This document shows positions 35,462 through 42,208 of a stretch of 64,000 nucleotides of DNA, in pieces. The notes beneath the pieces were generated by a model. The model made no database searches, was not told the DNA's origin, and was given only the letters and a program-made list of their open reading frames with translations. Location of the stretch: the NCBI GenBank assembly GCA_033763735.1, contig JANRJY010000073.1:56757-120756 (forward strand). The letters are read 5' to 3'. The position numbers were made by a program, and so were the translations under genes. Numbering within the stretch: position 1 is the stretch's first letter; each line of letters opens with the position of its first letter. This DNA is from JANRJY01 sp033763735. Lineage in GTDB: Bacteria; Bacteroidota; Bacteroidia; Cytophagales; UBA9547.

Positions 35462-36235
35462 TCATAGTCTTTTATCAGGTGTGTTTCTATCGAACGAAAT
35501 AAGATTCAGCATTTCTCTCATTCTGCTCCGTACCCTACTGCCGTACATGTTTTCAATTTCTGTGGCACTGAGGTTGGTGGTGATGTGGGTGAGCATTTTC
35601 TTTTGTACAAAGAGGTCGTAACGACTGAGTAGGATCTCTGCCATGACGTTGCACTCGTTGCCGTAGTATTTGAGGTTGTTTTCCGTTCCTAAATCGTCAA
35701 AGCAATAGATGCGTGGGGTGGTTTCTTCGCCTTTTCGGTTGAATGAGTTCTTGCTGTATTTGTGGATGGTTTCGTATCCATCCTGGATAAACTCGAAGCT
35801 GACTTCGCGGCATGATTTCATGATGTGGCGGTTGGGTTGGGGCTGGAAATGGTTCAACAATGTCATCAATGTGGTTTTTCCACAACCTACGGGACCCGAT
35901 AGCAGGATTCCTTTGCCAAGGTTGATGTTGAACTTTGTTGCGTTGGCCGTGTCTTTGATTGCAAAGACGAGTAGTTTAAAAATGATTTCGTAGTCTGCTG
36001 GATTGATTTCAAAGTGCTTGCCGAATTGTTCTTTGCCTTTTTTGTTGAGGAATACGGCACATTCGTCAAAGTCGTAGCCTTTTTTGCTTCCCGAGGGTGC
36101 TGCTGTTGCTTTTTCCTCTTTCTCGATTTCTTCTACACTTTTGTCGTTATAACGGCTCGGAATAGTCTTTGTCGTTTGATGAGTGGAGGTGTCCTGCTTT
36201 AGGCTGTCGGGAATCAGCTTGCTTATTTCTTTCAT
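35462..36235 (-). CDS. DnaC-like AAA+ ATPase of a mobile element
   Basis: The protein has 257 residues. Walker A is GPVGCGKT (residues 114-121); Walker B is IYCFDDLGTEN; an Arg-finger-like SRVRSRMREM lies near the end. The first 50 residues are charged and probably disordered. It resembles DnaC/IstB-type helicase loaders carried by Bacteroidota mobile elements. Its start lies 89 bp inside the 3' end of the preceding gene in another frame, an unusually long overlap that implies coupled expression or a later true start. Confidence 0.85.
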   Translation of the reverse strand: MKEISKLIPDSLKQDTSTHQTTKTIPSRYNDKSVEEIEKEEKATAAPSGSKKGYDFDECAVFLNKKGKEQFGKHFEINPADYEIIFKLLVFAIKDTANATKFNINLGKGILLSGPVGCGKTTLMTLLNHFQPQPNRHIMKSCREVSFEFIQDGYETIHKYSKNSFNRKGEETTPRIYCFDDLGTENNLKYYGNECNVMAEILLSRYDLFVQKKMLTHITTNLSATEIENMYGSRVRSRMREMLNLISFDRNTPDKRL

Positions 36236-36818
36236 GGGCGTTGAATTTGGCTGTGTTTAACATCCAGTTGCGGGCAGCTGCCCGCCAGTCTTTCATGGGG
36301 GCTTTGCCCCCGACTTTCCAGCCATTGGACTGGAAATAATTGTAGAATTTCTCAGCCTCTGGCTGAGGAAATTCTTGTTCTTTAAAAAAAAGAAAAACCT
36401 CTTCTAAGTCGGGTGGGTGTGCTGTTTCACTCTCTTTGTTTTTGTTTGTATTGTTTATATAAGGTAGCTGTACACTCTGCCGTACAGTAGGTGTACAGCT
36501 ACCCGTACACTTACCTGTACAGTCGCCCGTACAGAAATTGTACAGGTTTACACGACTTCCCAAGGATGGATTGAAGGAGGGTATGTACTCCAAATAGTTC
36601 CATTCGTGAAGTTGGCGAAGGCATTTTGTGTAGGTGGAAAGCGAACTGATTTTGGCTGCTTTCATGATTTCTGTCCTGTTGATGGAAACGGGATTTTGAA
36701 AACGGTTTTCGTTCCAAACTTGGAACAAGGCCATGTACATGGTGATATGGTTGGACAACAACCTGTCGTCTTCATAAAACAGTTTCATGGCTCTGTTCAA
36801 ATGTTTGATGTAGTTCAC
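36147..36818 (-). CDS. Winged-helix/replication-type protein of a mobile element
   Basis: This 223-residue protein has an N-terminal part (NHITMYMALFQVWNENRFQNP, then INRTEIMKAAKISSLSTYTKCLRQLHEWNYLEY) typical of the DnaD/RepA-like winged-helix proteins found beside DnaC-like loaders. The middle has a Cys/Thr-rich repeat (CTGDCTGKCTGSCTP). The C-terminal segment (KEQEFPQPEAEKFYNYFQSNGWKVGG ... WRAAARNWM) is a second conserved helical module. With the ATPase it probably forms an element-encoded replication initiation pair. The function is inferred. Confidence 0.75.
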   Translation of the reverse strand: MNYIKHLNRAMKLFYEDDRLLSNHITMYMALFQVWNENRFQNPVSINRTEIMKAAKISSLSTYTKCLRQLHEWNYLEYIPSFNPSLGSRVNLYNFCTGDCTGKCTGSCTPTVRQSVQLPYINNTNKNKESETAHPPDLEEVFLFFKEQEFPQPEAEKFYNYFQSNGWKVGGKAPMKDWRAAARNWMLNTAKFNAHERNKQADSRQPKAGHLHSSNDKDYSEPL

Positions 36819-36834
36819 GATTTCAATTACTCGG

Positions 36835-37107
36835 TTATTGGTTGTGGATTTTTCTGGATTGCATTACTTTTTCGATGTCGGCTAGGGAGTAGTACACTAC
36901 TCCGCCTATTTTGGTGTAGGGTAGTGTGCCATTAATGCGTAGGTTTTGTAGTGTGCCTGGTGAGATTTTCAGAAGCTTGCGAACTTCAGGGGACTTGATC
37001 CACTGGGGTTGGTCGGCTGTTTTTTCTTTGATGATTTCTTTGAGTTCTACGAGGAGATCTCTCTTGAAACGCATGAGGTCTTCTTTGGTGATTATTTCTA
37101 CTGCCAT
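36835..37107 (-). CDS. Excisionase/AlpA-like helix-turn-helix protein
   Basis: This 90-residue protein has a helix-turn-helix of the MerR/excisionase type: WIKSPEVRKLLKISPGTLQNLRINGTLPYTKIGGVVYYSLADIEKVM. The KIGGVVYY wing and final DIEKVM are hallmarks of the DNA-binding excisionase families in Bacteroidota mobile elements. It lies 16 bp upstream of the replication-type gene, so the three form a module, probably with the excisionase as first gene. Confidence 0.85.
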   Translation of the reverse strand: MAVEIITKEDLMRFKRDLLVELKEIIKEKTADQPQWIKSPEVRKLLKISPGTLQNLRINGTLPYTKIGGVVYYSLADIEKVMQSRKIHNQ

Positions 37108-37326
37108 GTTTTTGTTGTTTAAAATCTATGGCTCAAAGAGAATCAAATGCTGCAAAAGAAAACAGTTGCAGGGGTTGTACAACCCTTTGCAACCCCCATT
37201 GATTTTCAATCAGATAAGGACTGGGTATTTTCAAAAATTTTTATTTGAGGTGAAAAAAAGCGATATTTGTAACTGATTTTAACCAAAACTGGATGAATTG
37301 AAGTAAAAAGCTTGTTATAAAATATT
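37108..37326. other. Intergenic DNA upstream of the excisionase-like gene, with a dyad
   Basis: No gene is visible. A near-perfect dyad centred on GTAC lies at 37165-37193 (GTTGCAGGGGTTGT paired with a segment ending TTTGCAAC). It is 58 bp upstream of the excisionase-like start and is a candidate operator for it. Confidence 0.4.
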
Positions 37327-37516
37327 GTTAGCTGTAAGCTAACTGACCGTACTTAGAAAACGACCAATTTAAATAAGCACCTCGGGAAAGTTAGGCTGAA
37401 AGCTCACGCTATGCGTGGGCTTCGGTCGTTCTCGTGGGTGTGGGTGCTTGGTCGTACCTCTAAGACGGAATGTGTCGAATGTCCCACGCTACTTTTTTAA
37501 ACATGGTGGGACGCAA
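37327..37516. ncRNA. Candidate structured RNA or folded DNA site
   Basis: Consecutive stems fit one secondary structure. A small hairpin lies at 37327-37343 (GTTAGC/GCTAAC). The main fold has an outer stem, 37347-37357 with 37459-37468 (10 bp, one bulge); a second, ACGACCA (37360-37366) with 37449-37455; a third, 37376-37381 with 37443-37448; and an apical 10-bp hairpin, 37400-37409 with 37413-37422, with a 3-nt TAT loop. A further hairpin, GTCCCAC with GTGGGAC, lies at 37481-37512. No ORF occupies it. Strand is undetermined; it could be a small RNA, a leader for the gene at 37534, or a recombination or replication site. Confidence 0.5.
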
Positions 37517-37533
37517 ACCGTTTAATATAGACA

Positions 37534-37752
37534 ATGGACGTGTCCAACAACATTTTACAAATCCCTTACAAAAAGCTGCCCATCAGCAATAGTCTAAAGC
37601 GTTTTTTTGCTGTGTATGGAATACCAACGCTTGAAAAGCTGTTAGAAATAAAAACACAGGATTTATTGAAAATGAAGTGGTTCAATATCCGCCTTTGGCG
37701 GGAATTGATTGTACTTTTGGAAGATAACGGTGAACTGGATAGGCTCGTATAG
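37534..37752 (+). CDS. Small protein resembling the RNA polymerase alpha C-terminal HhH fold
   Basis: The protein has 72 residues. The pattern ILQIPYKKLPISNSLKRFFAVYGIPTLEKLLEIKTQDLLKMKWFNIRLWRELIVLLED follows the helix-hairpin-helix layout of the RpoA C-terminal domain (N-terminal 'L..LS.R..N.L', then 'GI.TL.DLL....EDLL', then the last helix). It is far too short to be RpoA. Small stand-alone copies of this fold occur in Bacteroidota genomes without a known role. It starts 17 nt downstream of the folded segment. Confidence 0.6.
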   Translation: MDVSNNILQIPYKKLPISNSLKRFFAVYGIPTLEKLLEIKTQDLLKMKWFNIRLWRELIVLLEDNGELDRLV

Positions 37753-37877
37753 GCGACTCGTAACGACTGAAAAAATATTAATTGCAACAAAAAAAACGTA
37801 TATTTACAATACAGAAGATTTTGTATTCTACCATACGATAAGATAGGGAAAAACGAACAAAAGTCGTATATTGAATT

Positions 37878-38432
37878 ATGGAAAAGAGGCCATTATTTAC
37901 AGTAGGGCATGGTAATAGGAAACCAGAAGAGTTTCTTAATATCCTAAAGAGTTTCGACATCAAATATTTGATAGACGTAAGGTCGCAGCCTTACTCAAAA
38001 TTCAATCCTCATTTTAATCAAACAGAATTGAAATTCTTCTTGGAAAGAAATGAGATTACTTATGTATTTATGGGGGATAATATAGGAGGTAGACCTAAAG
38101 ATTCCTCATGCTATGATTATGAAGGGAAAGTAGATTACGAAGCAGTAAAAACAAAAGATTTTTTCAAACAAGGTATTGACCGACTTAAAACGGCTTACAA
38201 CAAGGATATTAATCTTGTTCTTATGTGTAGTGAAAGCAATCCTTGTGAATGCCATCGGAGTAAACTAATTGGAAGGGTATTGGCTGCCGAAAACATCAAA
38301 TGTGAACATATAGATGAAAATGGCAAATTAAAAGACCAAGTTTCTGTCATTAATGAATTAAATAAAGGGCTTTCCGAATTTGACCTTTTCGGGAACCCAC
38401 TCAATACTACTTCTAGAAAATCATACATGTAA
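37878..38432 (+). CDS. DUF488 family protein (first of a pair)
   Basis: This 184-residue protein shows the DUF488 signature: FTVGHGNRKPEEFLNILKSF, LIDVRSQPYSKFNPHFNQ and a C-terminal LMCSESNPCECHRSKLIGRVL with the Cys/His cluster CECHR. No enzymatic activity is established for the family. Its stop codon overlaps the start of a second DUF488 gene, indicating translational coupling. Confidence 0.85.
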   Translation: MEKRPLFTVGHGNRKPEEFLNILKSFDIKYLIDVRSQPYSKFNPHFNQTELKFFLERNEITYVFMGDNIGGRPKDSSCYDYEGKVDYEAVKTKDFFKQGIDRLKTAYNKDINLVLMCSESNPCECHRSKLIGRVLAAENIKCEHIDENGKLKDQVSVINELNKGLSEFDLFGNPLNTTSRKSYM

Positions 38433-38911
38433 TGGAATTTTTTACAATTGGAGTTTATAACTCAACCGAGTTTGATTTTTTTGATAAACTGACAAGGAAT
38501 AGCATCGACACTTTTTGCGATATTCGGCAGAGAAGGGGTGTTCGGGGAGCGAAATACTCGTTTGTTAATAGCAATCGACTTCAACAAAAACTCAATGATC
38601 TTGATATAAAGTATGGTTATGTTGAAAACCTAGCACCTACTACGGAAATAAGAGAACTTCAAAAAGAGATTGACCTTGAAAAGGGTGAACTAAAAAGAGA
38701 AAGGCAAGAACTAGGGAAAGTTTTTGTTATAGAATACAAAAATCGGATTCTACAAAAATTCGATTTTGACAGCTTTATAAGCAATCTGGAAAATATCGGT
38801 GCAAGTAAAATTGCCCTTTTTTGTGTCGAAGAACATCCTGAGGCCTGTCATAGGTCAATTGTTTCAGAAAAGCTTGCGAAAGAGTACAACTTTAAAATCA
38901 CTCACCTATAG
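38432..38911 (+). CDS. DUF488 family protein (second of a pair)
   Basis: The 159-residue protein is a diverged DUF488 member. It has FTIGVYNSTEFDFFDKL, then CDIRQRRGVRGAKYSFVNSNRLQQKL, a charged coiled segment (LQKEIDLEKGELKRERQELG), and ALFCVEEHPEACHRSIVSEKL with the family's terminal C-x(n)-CHR. The ATG overlaps the TAA of the first copy by one base. The pair may form a heteromer. A third gene follows 4 bp downstream. Confidence 0.8.
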   Translation: MEFFTIGVYNSTEFDFFDKLTRNSIDTFCDIRQRRGVRGAKYSFVNSNRLQQKLNDLDIKYGYVENLAPTTEIRELQKEIDLEKGELKRERQELGKVFVIEYKNRILQKFDFDSFISNLENIGASKIALFCVEEHPEACHRSIVSEKLAKEYNFKITHL

Positions 38912-38915
38912 CATT

Positions 38916-39542
38916 ATGGATGTCCTTATTGTGTCTAAAACGCGAATGACTAATGCCATATGTGTAGGAGGGATTTTGGCCGATGGAAGATCTGTTAGGT
39001 TACTAGATGAGGATGGGCATAATCAACCAAACGATACTGATTTTGAAATAAAAGATGTTTGGACTATCGAATTTGATGAAAGGCTAGACAAGCGTCCTCC
39101 TCATGTAGAAGACGTGCTTTTAACAAAAAAGGAGTTTAAGTTTAAGCTAAAAGAAACTACCAAGATGCTTGAATTTATTAAGGAAAAATTCAAATCAACG
39201 GTATGGAAAGATGGCATCGATAACATATACGGTGGCAAGATACAATGGACTAGCAGTGGAAGCGGTTACGTTTCAGAAATGAAAGACCTTCCTGATTGCA
39301 GCACAGGTTTTTGGCTTCTTGATAAGGACTTAAAAAGAAGTGATTATGCTGGTAAAGTAAAGTATAAATATCCCTTTTCTCAATGGAGAAACATACCGTT
39401 TGTTGGTTGTCAATCTCCCATTGACTTAATTCCTGCTGGAACTTTAGTTCGTCTTTCTTTAGCAAGATGGTGGTCTCCTGATGGTAGTGATGATGAAGAA
39501 AGATGTTACTTGCAATTGTCTGGGTGGTATGACTTTGAATAA
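38916..39542 (+). CDS. Hypothetical protein linked to the DUF488 pair
   Basis: The protein has 208 residues from the ATG at 38916 (MDVLIVSKTRMTNAICVGGI); the longer frame overlaps the second DUF488 gene and was rejected. It reads as beta-rich (SVRLLDEDGHNQP, DVWTIEFDERLDKRPPHVEDV) and ends RWWSPDGSDDEERCYLQLSGWYD. The N-terminal half looks like an OB- or PUA-type barrel, but I cannot name a family. Tight spacing to two DUF488 genes suggests a three-gene unit. Confidence 0.7.
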   Translation: MDVLIVSKTRMTNAICVGGILADGRSVRLLDEDGHNQPNDTDFEIKDVWTIEFDERLDKRPPHVEDVLLTKKEFKFKLKETTKMLEFIKEKFKSTVWKDGIDNIYGGKIQWTSSGSGYVSEMKDLPDCSTGFWLLDKDLKRSDYAGKVKYKYPFSQWRNIPFVGCQSPIDLIPAGTLVRLSLARWWSPDGSDDEERCYLQLSGWYDFE

Positions 39543-39585
39543 ATTACCTAAACACGACTTAGAGGCGTTTCTTATATAAATGAAT

Positions 39586-39615
39586 TTTGTTTATACAAAA
39601 CGTGTTGTACATTTG
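39586..39615 (+). promoter_or_regulatory. Promoter/operator of the Panacea-type toxin-antitoxin pair
   Basis: TTTG (39586-39589) and TACATTTG (39608-39615) are 18 nt apart, a full match to TTTG / TAnnTTTG. The -33 element lies in a 6-bp dyad (TTTTGT 39585-39590, ACAAAA 39595-39600), a plausible autoregulation site. The ATG at 39621 is only 5 nt past the -7 element, so the mRNA may be nearly leaderless. Confidence 0.6.
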
Positions 39616-39620
39616 TGATT

Positions 39621-40136
39621 ATGGCTAACACTGTTGACATATTAAATTTATCCAAGTACTTGGTTTTGAGGTTTCAAAATGAAGGAATTCCTTTGACACC
39701 TTTAAAATTGCAAAAGCTGTTGTACTATATCCAAGCTTGGCATACTGTATTTTTTGAGAAGCATTCACTCTTTAATGAAGAACCTGAGGCTTGGGCAAAC
39801 GGCCCTGTTTATAGGTCTGTTTACGACATTTACAAAAACCAATGGCTAAGGAATACTCCGATTGTAATGCCTGTTACCACTAGTGATAAATTGCTGGAGG
39901 ATGCCAAGACGGTGTATAATGGATTAAAATTAGAGGGTGAGCAGAAAAAATATTTGGAAGCTTTGTTGAAGAAGTATGGTCAATTATCACCTGAACGCTT
40001 GGTATTTATGACTCATTCGGAAGCCCCTTGGAATGACGCAAGGGAGGGTTTGGGGCCATTTGATAAGTGTGACCAAAAAATCTCTACAGAAAGTATGTTT
40101 CAATACTACAACAATAGGATTGCGAAGAAATCATGA
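39621..40136 (+). CDS. Panacea/SocA-domain antitoxin (DUF4065)
   Basis: A protein of 171 residues from the ATG at 39621; a GTG two codons earlier lies inside the -7 element. The Panacea signature is complete: ILNLSKYLVLRFQNEGIPLTPLKLQKLLYYIQAWH, EEPEAWANGPVYRSVYDIY and ERLVFMTHSEAPWNDAREG. The family acts as the antitoxin of many unrelated toxins. The next gene overlaps by four bases (ATGA), the usual antitoxin-toxin arrangement. Confidence 0.85.
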   Translation: MANTVDILNLSKYLVLRFQNEGIPLTPLKLQKLLYYIQAWHTVFFEKHSLFNEEPEAWANGPVYRSVYDIYKNQWLRNTPIVMPVTTSDKLLEDAKTVYNGLKLEGEQKKYLEALLKKYGQLSPERLVFMTHSEAPWNDAREGLGPFDKCDQKISTESMFQYYNNRIAKKS

Positions 40137-40639
40137 GTTTTTTTGACATCAGGGTCGATGCTGATGAAGATGAGGATTTTGACCCAAAGTTTAATTTTTC
40201 GACTGACAGTAGATTAAAATACAGATTGAAGCAAAGCCCTCTCTTTGCTTACGATTATTTGAATTTAGACAAGATTCCAGATTATAGTTTTCATCACACT
40301 GATTTTGACAAGGAGGATTATAAAGAATACTTTAGGCAGGTAAAGAAATTCTCCCAAATCAAACTGGGGGAATTAATGAATGATTATAAACGCTCTGACC
40401 ATTTTACCCTTTCTTCTTCACCAAACAAAACAGAAAACGACTTGCTTAATTCTATTTTGGGAAGGAAGTTGAAACCTGAACAATGTCCGCCCATAGGTCA
40501 TTTTCATTTGTACACACCCAAAGAATTTGTAGAGGGGCAAAAAGCTCCTCGGATTCATTTTTTTCTAGGACGGTTCGGGGTGTTTTATATTTTGTTTTAC
40601 GACCCATTCCATACGATACATCCTGTAAAGAAGCCTTGA
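40133..40639 (+). CDS. Putative toxin partner of the Panacea antitoxin
   Basis: The protein has 168 residues. After an acidic start (DIRVDADEDEDFDPKF) come a helical middle (YKEYFRQVKKFSQIKLGELM) and a conserved-looking end, IGHFHLYTPKEFVEGQKAPR then IHFFLGRFGVFYILFYDPFHTIHP. The end resembles the beta-strand tail of small nucleic-acid-acting domains, but I cannot assign a toxin class. It overlaps the antitoxin by four bases. Confidence 0.7.
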   Translation: MSFFDIRVDADEDEDFDPKFNFSTDSRLKYRLKQSPLFAYDYLNLDKIPDYSFHHTDFDKEDYKEYFRQVKKFSQIKLGELMNDYKRSDHFTLSSSPNKTENDLLNSILGRKLKPEQCPPIGHFHLYTPKEFVEGQKAPRIHFFLGRFGVFYILFYDPFHTIHPVKKP

Positions 40640-40643
40640 TAAC

Positions 40644-41045
40644 TTACCTTTGGGTGGGTATGATTCGCATTAGGATTTCTTGCTGAACTACTGGGTGAAA
40701 TTCTTCATACACTGTGTTGGAACGGACGTTGTTTTTCTCTCTTGGACGAGGAATTACAAATCTTTCGGTGTGCAACCACCTCACATTTCTACCTGTGGAC
40801 ACTAATTCATTGTCTGTTCGTGTAATAATTACATTGTTGCTTATGATTCCTATTGCCTTGACGGTTATGTCGTTTCCGCCAAAGGCTGCTTTGATGTACA
40901 CAATATCGCCCGTTTTGAAGGATCTGAAATACTCCTGTAATTCGGGAGCATCTTCGTTGTCCCAGCCAACCCCTATGATTCCTTGCTCGATGAATTGAGA
41001 ACTAACGTCTTCTTCGTAATACGCACCTATACCAAATATTGCCAT
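40644..41045 (-). CDS. Small PUA/EVE-like protein
   Basis: The protein has 133 residues. MAIFGIGAYYEEDVSSQFIEQGIIGVGWDNEDAPELQEYFRS followed by KTGDIVYIKAAFGGNDITVKAIGII looks like an EVE/PUA-type barrel with a hydrophobic cage (IGVGW, GDIVYIKA). Such proteins recur near restriction and defence genes and can read modified bases, but binding residues cannot be confirmed here. It converges on the toxin gene with only 4 bp between stops. Confidence 0.6.
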   Translation of the reverse strand: MAIFGIGAYYEEDVSSQFIEQGIIGVGWDNEDAPELQEYFRSFKTGDIVYIKAAFGGNDITVKAIGIISNNVIITRTDNELVSTGRNVRWLHTERFVIPRPREKNNVRSNTVYEEFHPVVQQEILMRIIPTQR

Positions 41046-41065
41046 GATTTCGACTTATTTATATG

Positions 41066-41098
41066 CAAAAATACTTGTTTTATTTATGGGTTATTCAA
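41066..41098 (-). promoter_or_regulatory. Possible promoter for the PUA/EVE-like gene
   Basis: On the minus strand TATTTTTG (complement of 41066-41073) fits TAnnTTTG, with TTG (complement of 41096-41098) 22 nt upstream. It lies in the 45-bp gap before the gene starting at 41045 and runs into the end of the next gene. Confidence 0.4.
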
Positions 41099-42128
41099 TG
41101 TTTTTAATCAGGTTTTCTAATATCTCCTTTACCGATTCCTTTGTCCTATCTTCCACATTGTAGTATTTGTTATGGAGGCTGTCGAAAGAAATAGATTCTA
41201 CTTTTTTGGAGCGGAATTTTTCGCTTATGACGTGCAGGATGTCCAGTTGTACCTTGTTGGTCACTATACCTGTTTTGCTAAAAAGCTTAAATAGGTAGGC
41301 GGTTTGGGCTACCGATAAGGAGGTTTCTATTTTGTACCCGTCTTTGGGTATAATGGATTGTTGTTCGGGATCGTATTTCTTTTGTCGCTTACGGCATTGC
41401 TTGATTTCCTTGTTGAGCCATTCTTCCAGTGCTGGTTTGATATGTGGGTAGTCTGGCCGAAATGGATTTCCGATTTTGGCAGGTATTATATTGAAGCGTT
41501 TGGAATGGCTTAGCAATACGTGTTCTTGGATATAGGGGCTGTCTTCTTGGTGCAGCTCTCCGATTATCTCGCCTGTGATGTATTTGAAAAAGGTGGGCTG
41601 GTTGAAGTTTTGCGAAATGAGGTAGTTTATGATTAGTTCTTCTTCCATAGGAGTTGCCGAAAACCTAAAATCTGACAGCCAGTTTTCCCAAAACTGGGAA
41701 ATATACCTGGCACAATAGATGGTGCAATGTTCGCAGCTTTCGGGTTCTGTTAAGGGCTGTATGTTGACACACAGCTTTTCATTGACACAAGATTTCATTT
41801 GTCCCCGCATCTCGTTTATTTGATTGGAATACTGATTGCAAAGCTTGTTTTTCCCAAGGTCTGAGATGCGAAGCTTCTCGTTTACGAAATCATAAAAATG
41901 GGTTTCAATAAAGTACAATACTCTGTCGCATTTCTCGCAGAGTATGTCTTTGTTTTTGTGTTGCAGTAGTGCCTGTTGATGGTTTTGGATGAAGAGTTTT
42001 ATTTCTTCTCCTGTTTTCAGGCGAAAAGCTGTTTCTTTAATCGTTTCAATAATCGTGCTGACTTCGTTGTTTTTTGTGTCTTCCTCGTTATTGATTTGCA
42101 GGTCGAAAGGGTGAAGATTGTATTTCAC
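41091..42128 (-). CDS. RteC-like Cys-rich hypothetical protein
   Basis: The protein has 345 residues. Two zinc-finger-like pairs are visible, ILCEKCDRVLYF (CxxC) and ESCEHCTIYCARY. The C-terminal third (SLSVAQTAYLFKLFSKTGIV ... FRSKKVESISFDSLHNKYYNVEDRTKESVKEIL) resembles RteC-family regulators of Bacteroides conjugative elements, though the match is by eye only. It lies 57 bp downstream of the P-type ATPase gene in the same direction but beyond a terminator. Confidence 0.55.
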   Translation of the reverse strand: MKYNLHPFDLQINNEEDTKNNEVSTIIETIKETAFRLKTGEEIKLFIQNHQQALLQHKNKDILCEKCDRVLYFIETHFYDFVNEKLRISDLGKNKLCNQYSNQINEMRGQMKSCVNEKLCVNIQPLTEPESCEHCTIYCARYISQFWENWLSDFRFSATPMEEELIINYLISQNFNQPTFFKYITGEIIGELHQEDSPYIQEHVLLSHSKRFNIIPAKIGNPFRPDYPHIKPALEEWLNKEIKQCRKRQKKYDPEQQSIIPKDGYKIETSLSVAQTAYLFKLFSKTGIVTNKVQLDILHVISEKFRSKKVESISFDSLHNKYYNVEDRTKESVKEILENLIKNIE

Positions 42129-42178
42129 TTAAAAATGTGTTAAGTAGTTTGCTGGCTTGTTGTTAGAATTAGGGAGAA

Positions 42179-42208
42179 AAGGGTTCAGAACTTAAAGTTC
42201 TGAACCCT
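42179..42208 (-). terminator. Terminator at the end of the metal-efflux block
   Basis: A perfect 14-bp inverted repeat around AGGGTTCAGAACTT (arms 42180-42193 and 42195-42208) is followed on the minus strand by CCCTTTTC. It overlaps the stop codon of the P-type ATPase gene (42185-42187). Confidence 0.75.

Noticed and set aside
37108..37533. oriT or integrase attachment site
   Set aside because: No relaxase, tra gene or integrase is in the window, so the folded region cannot be tied to transfer; it is kept as an unassigned structured segment.
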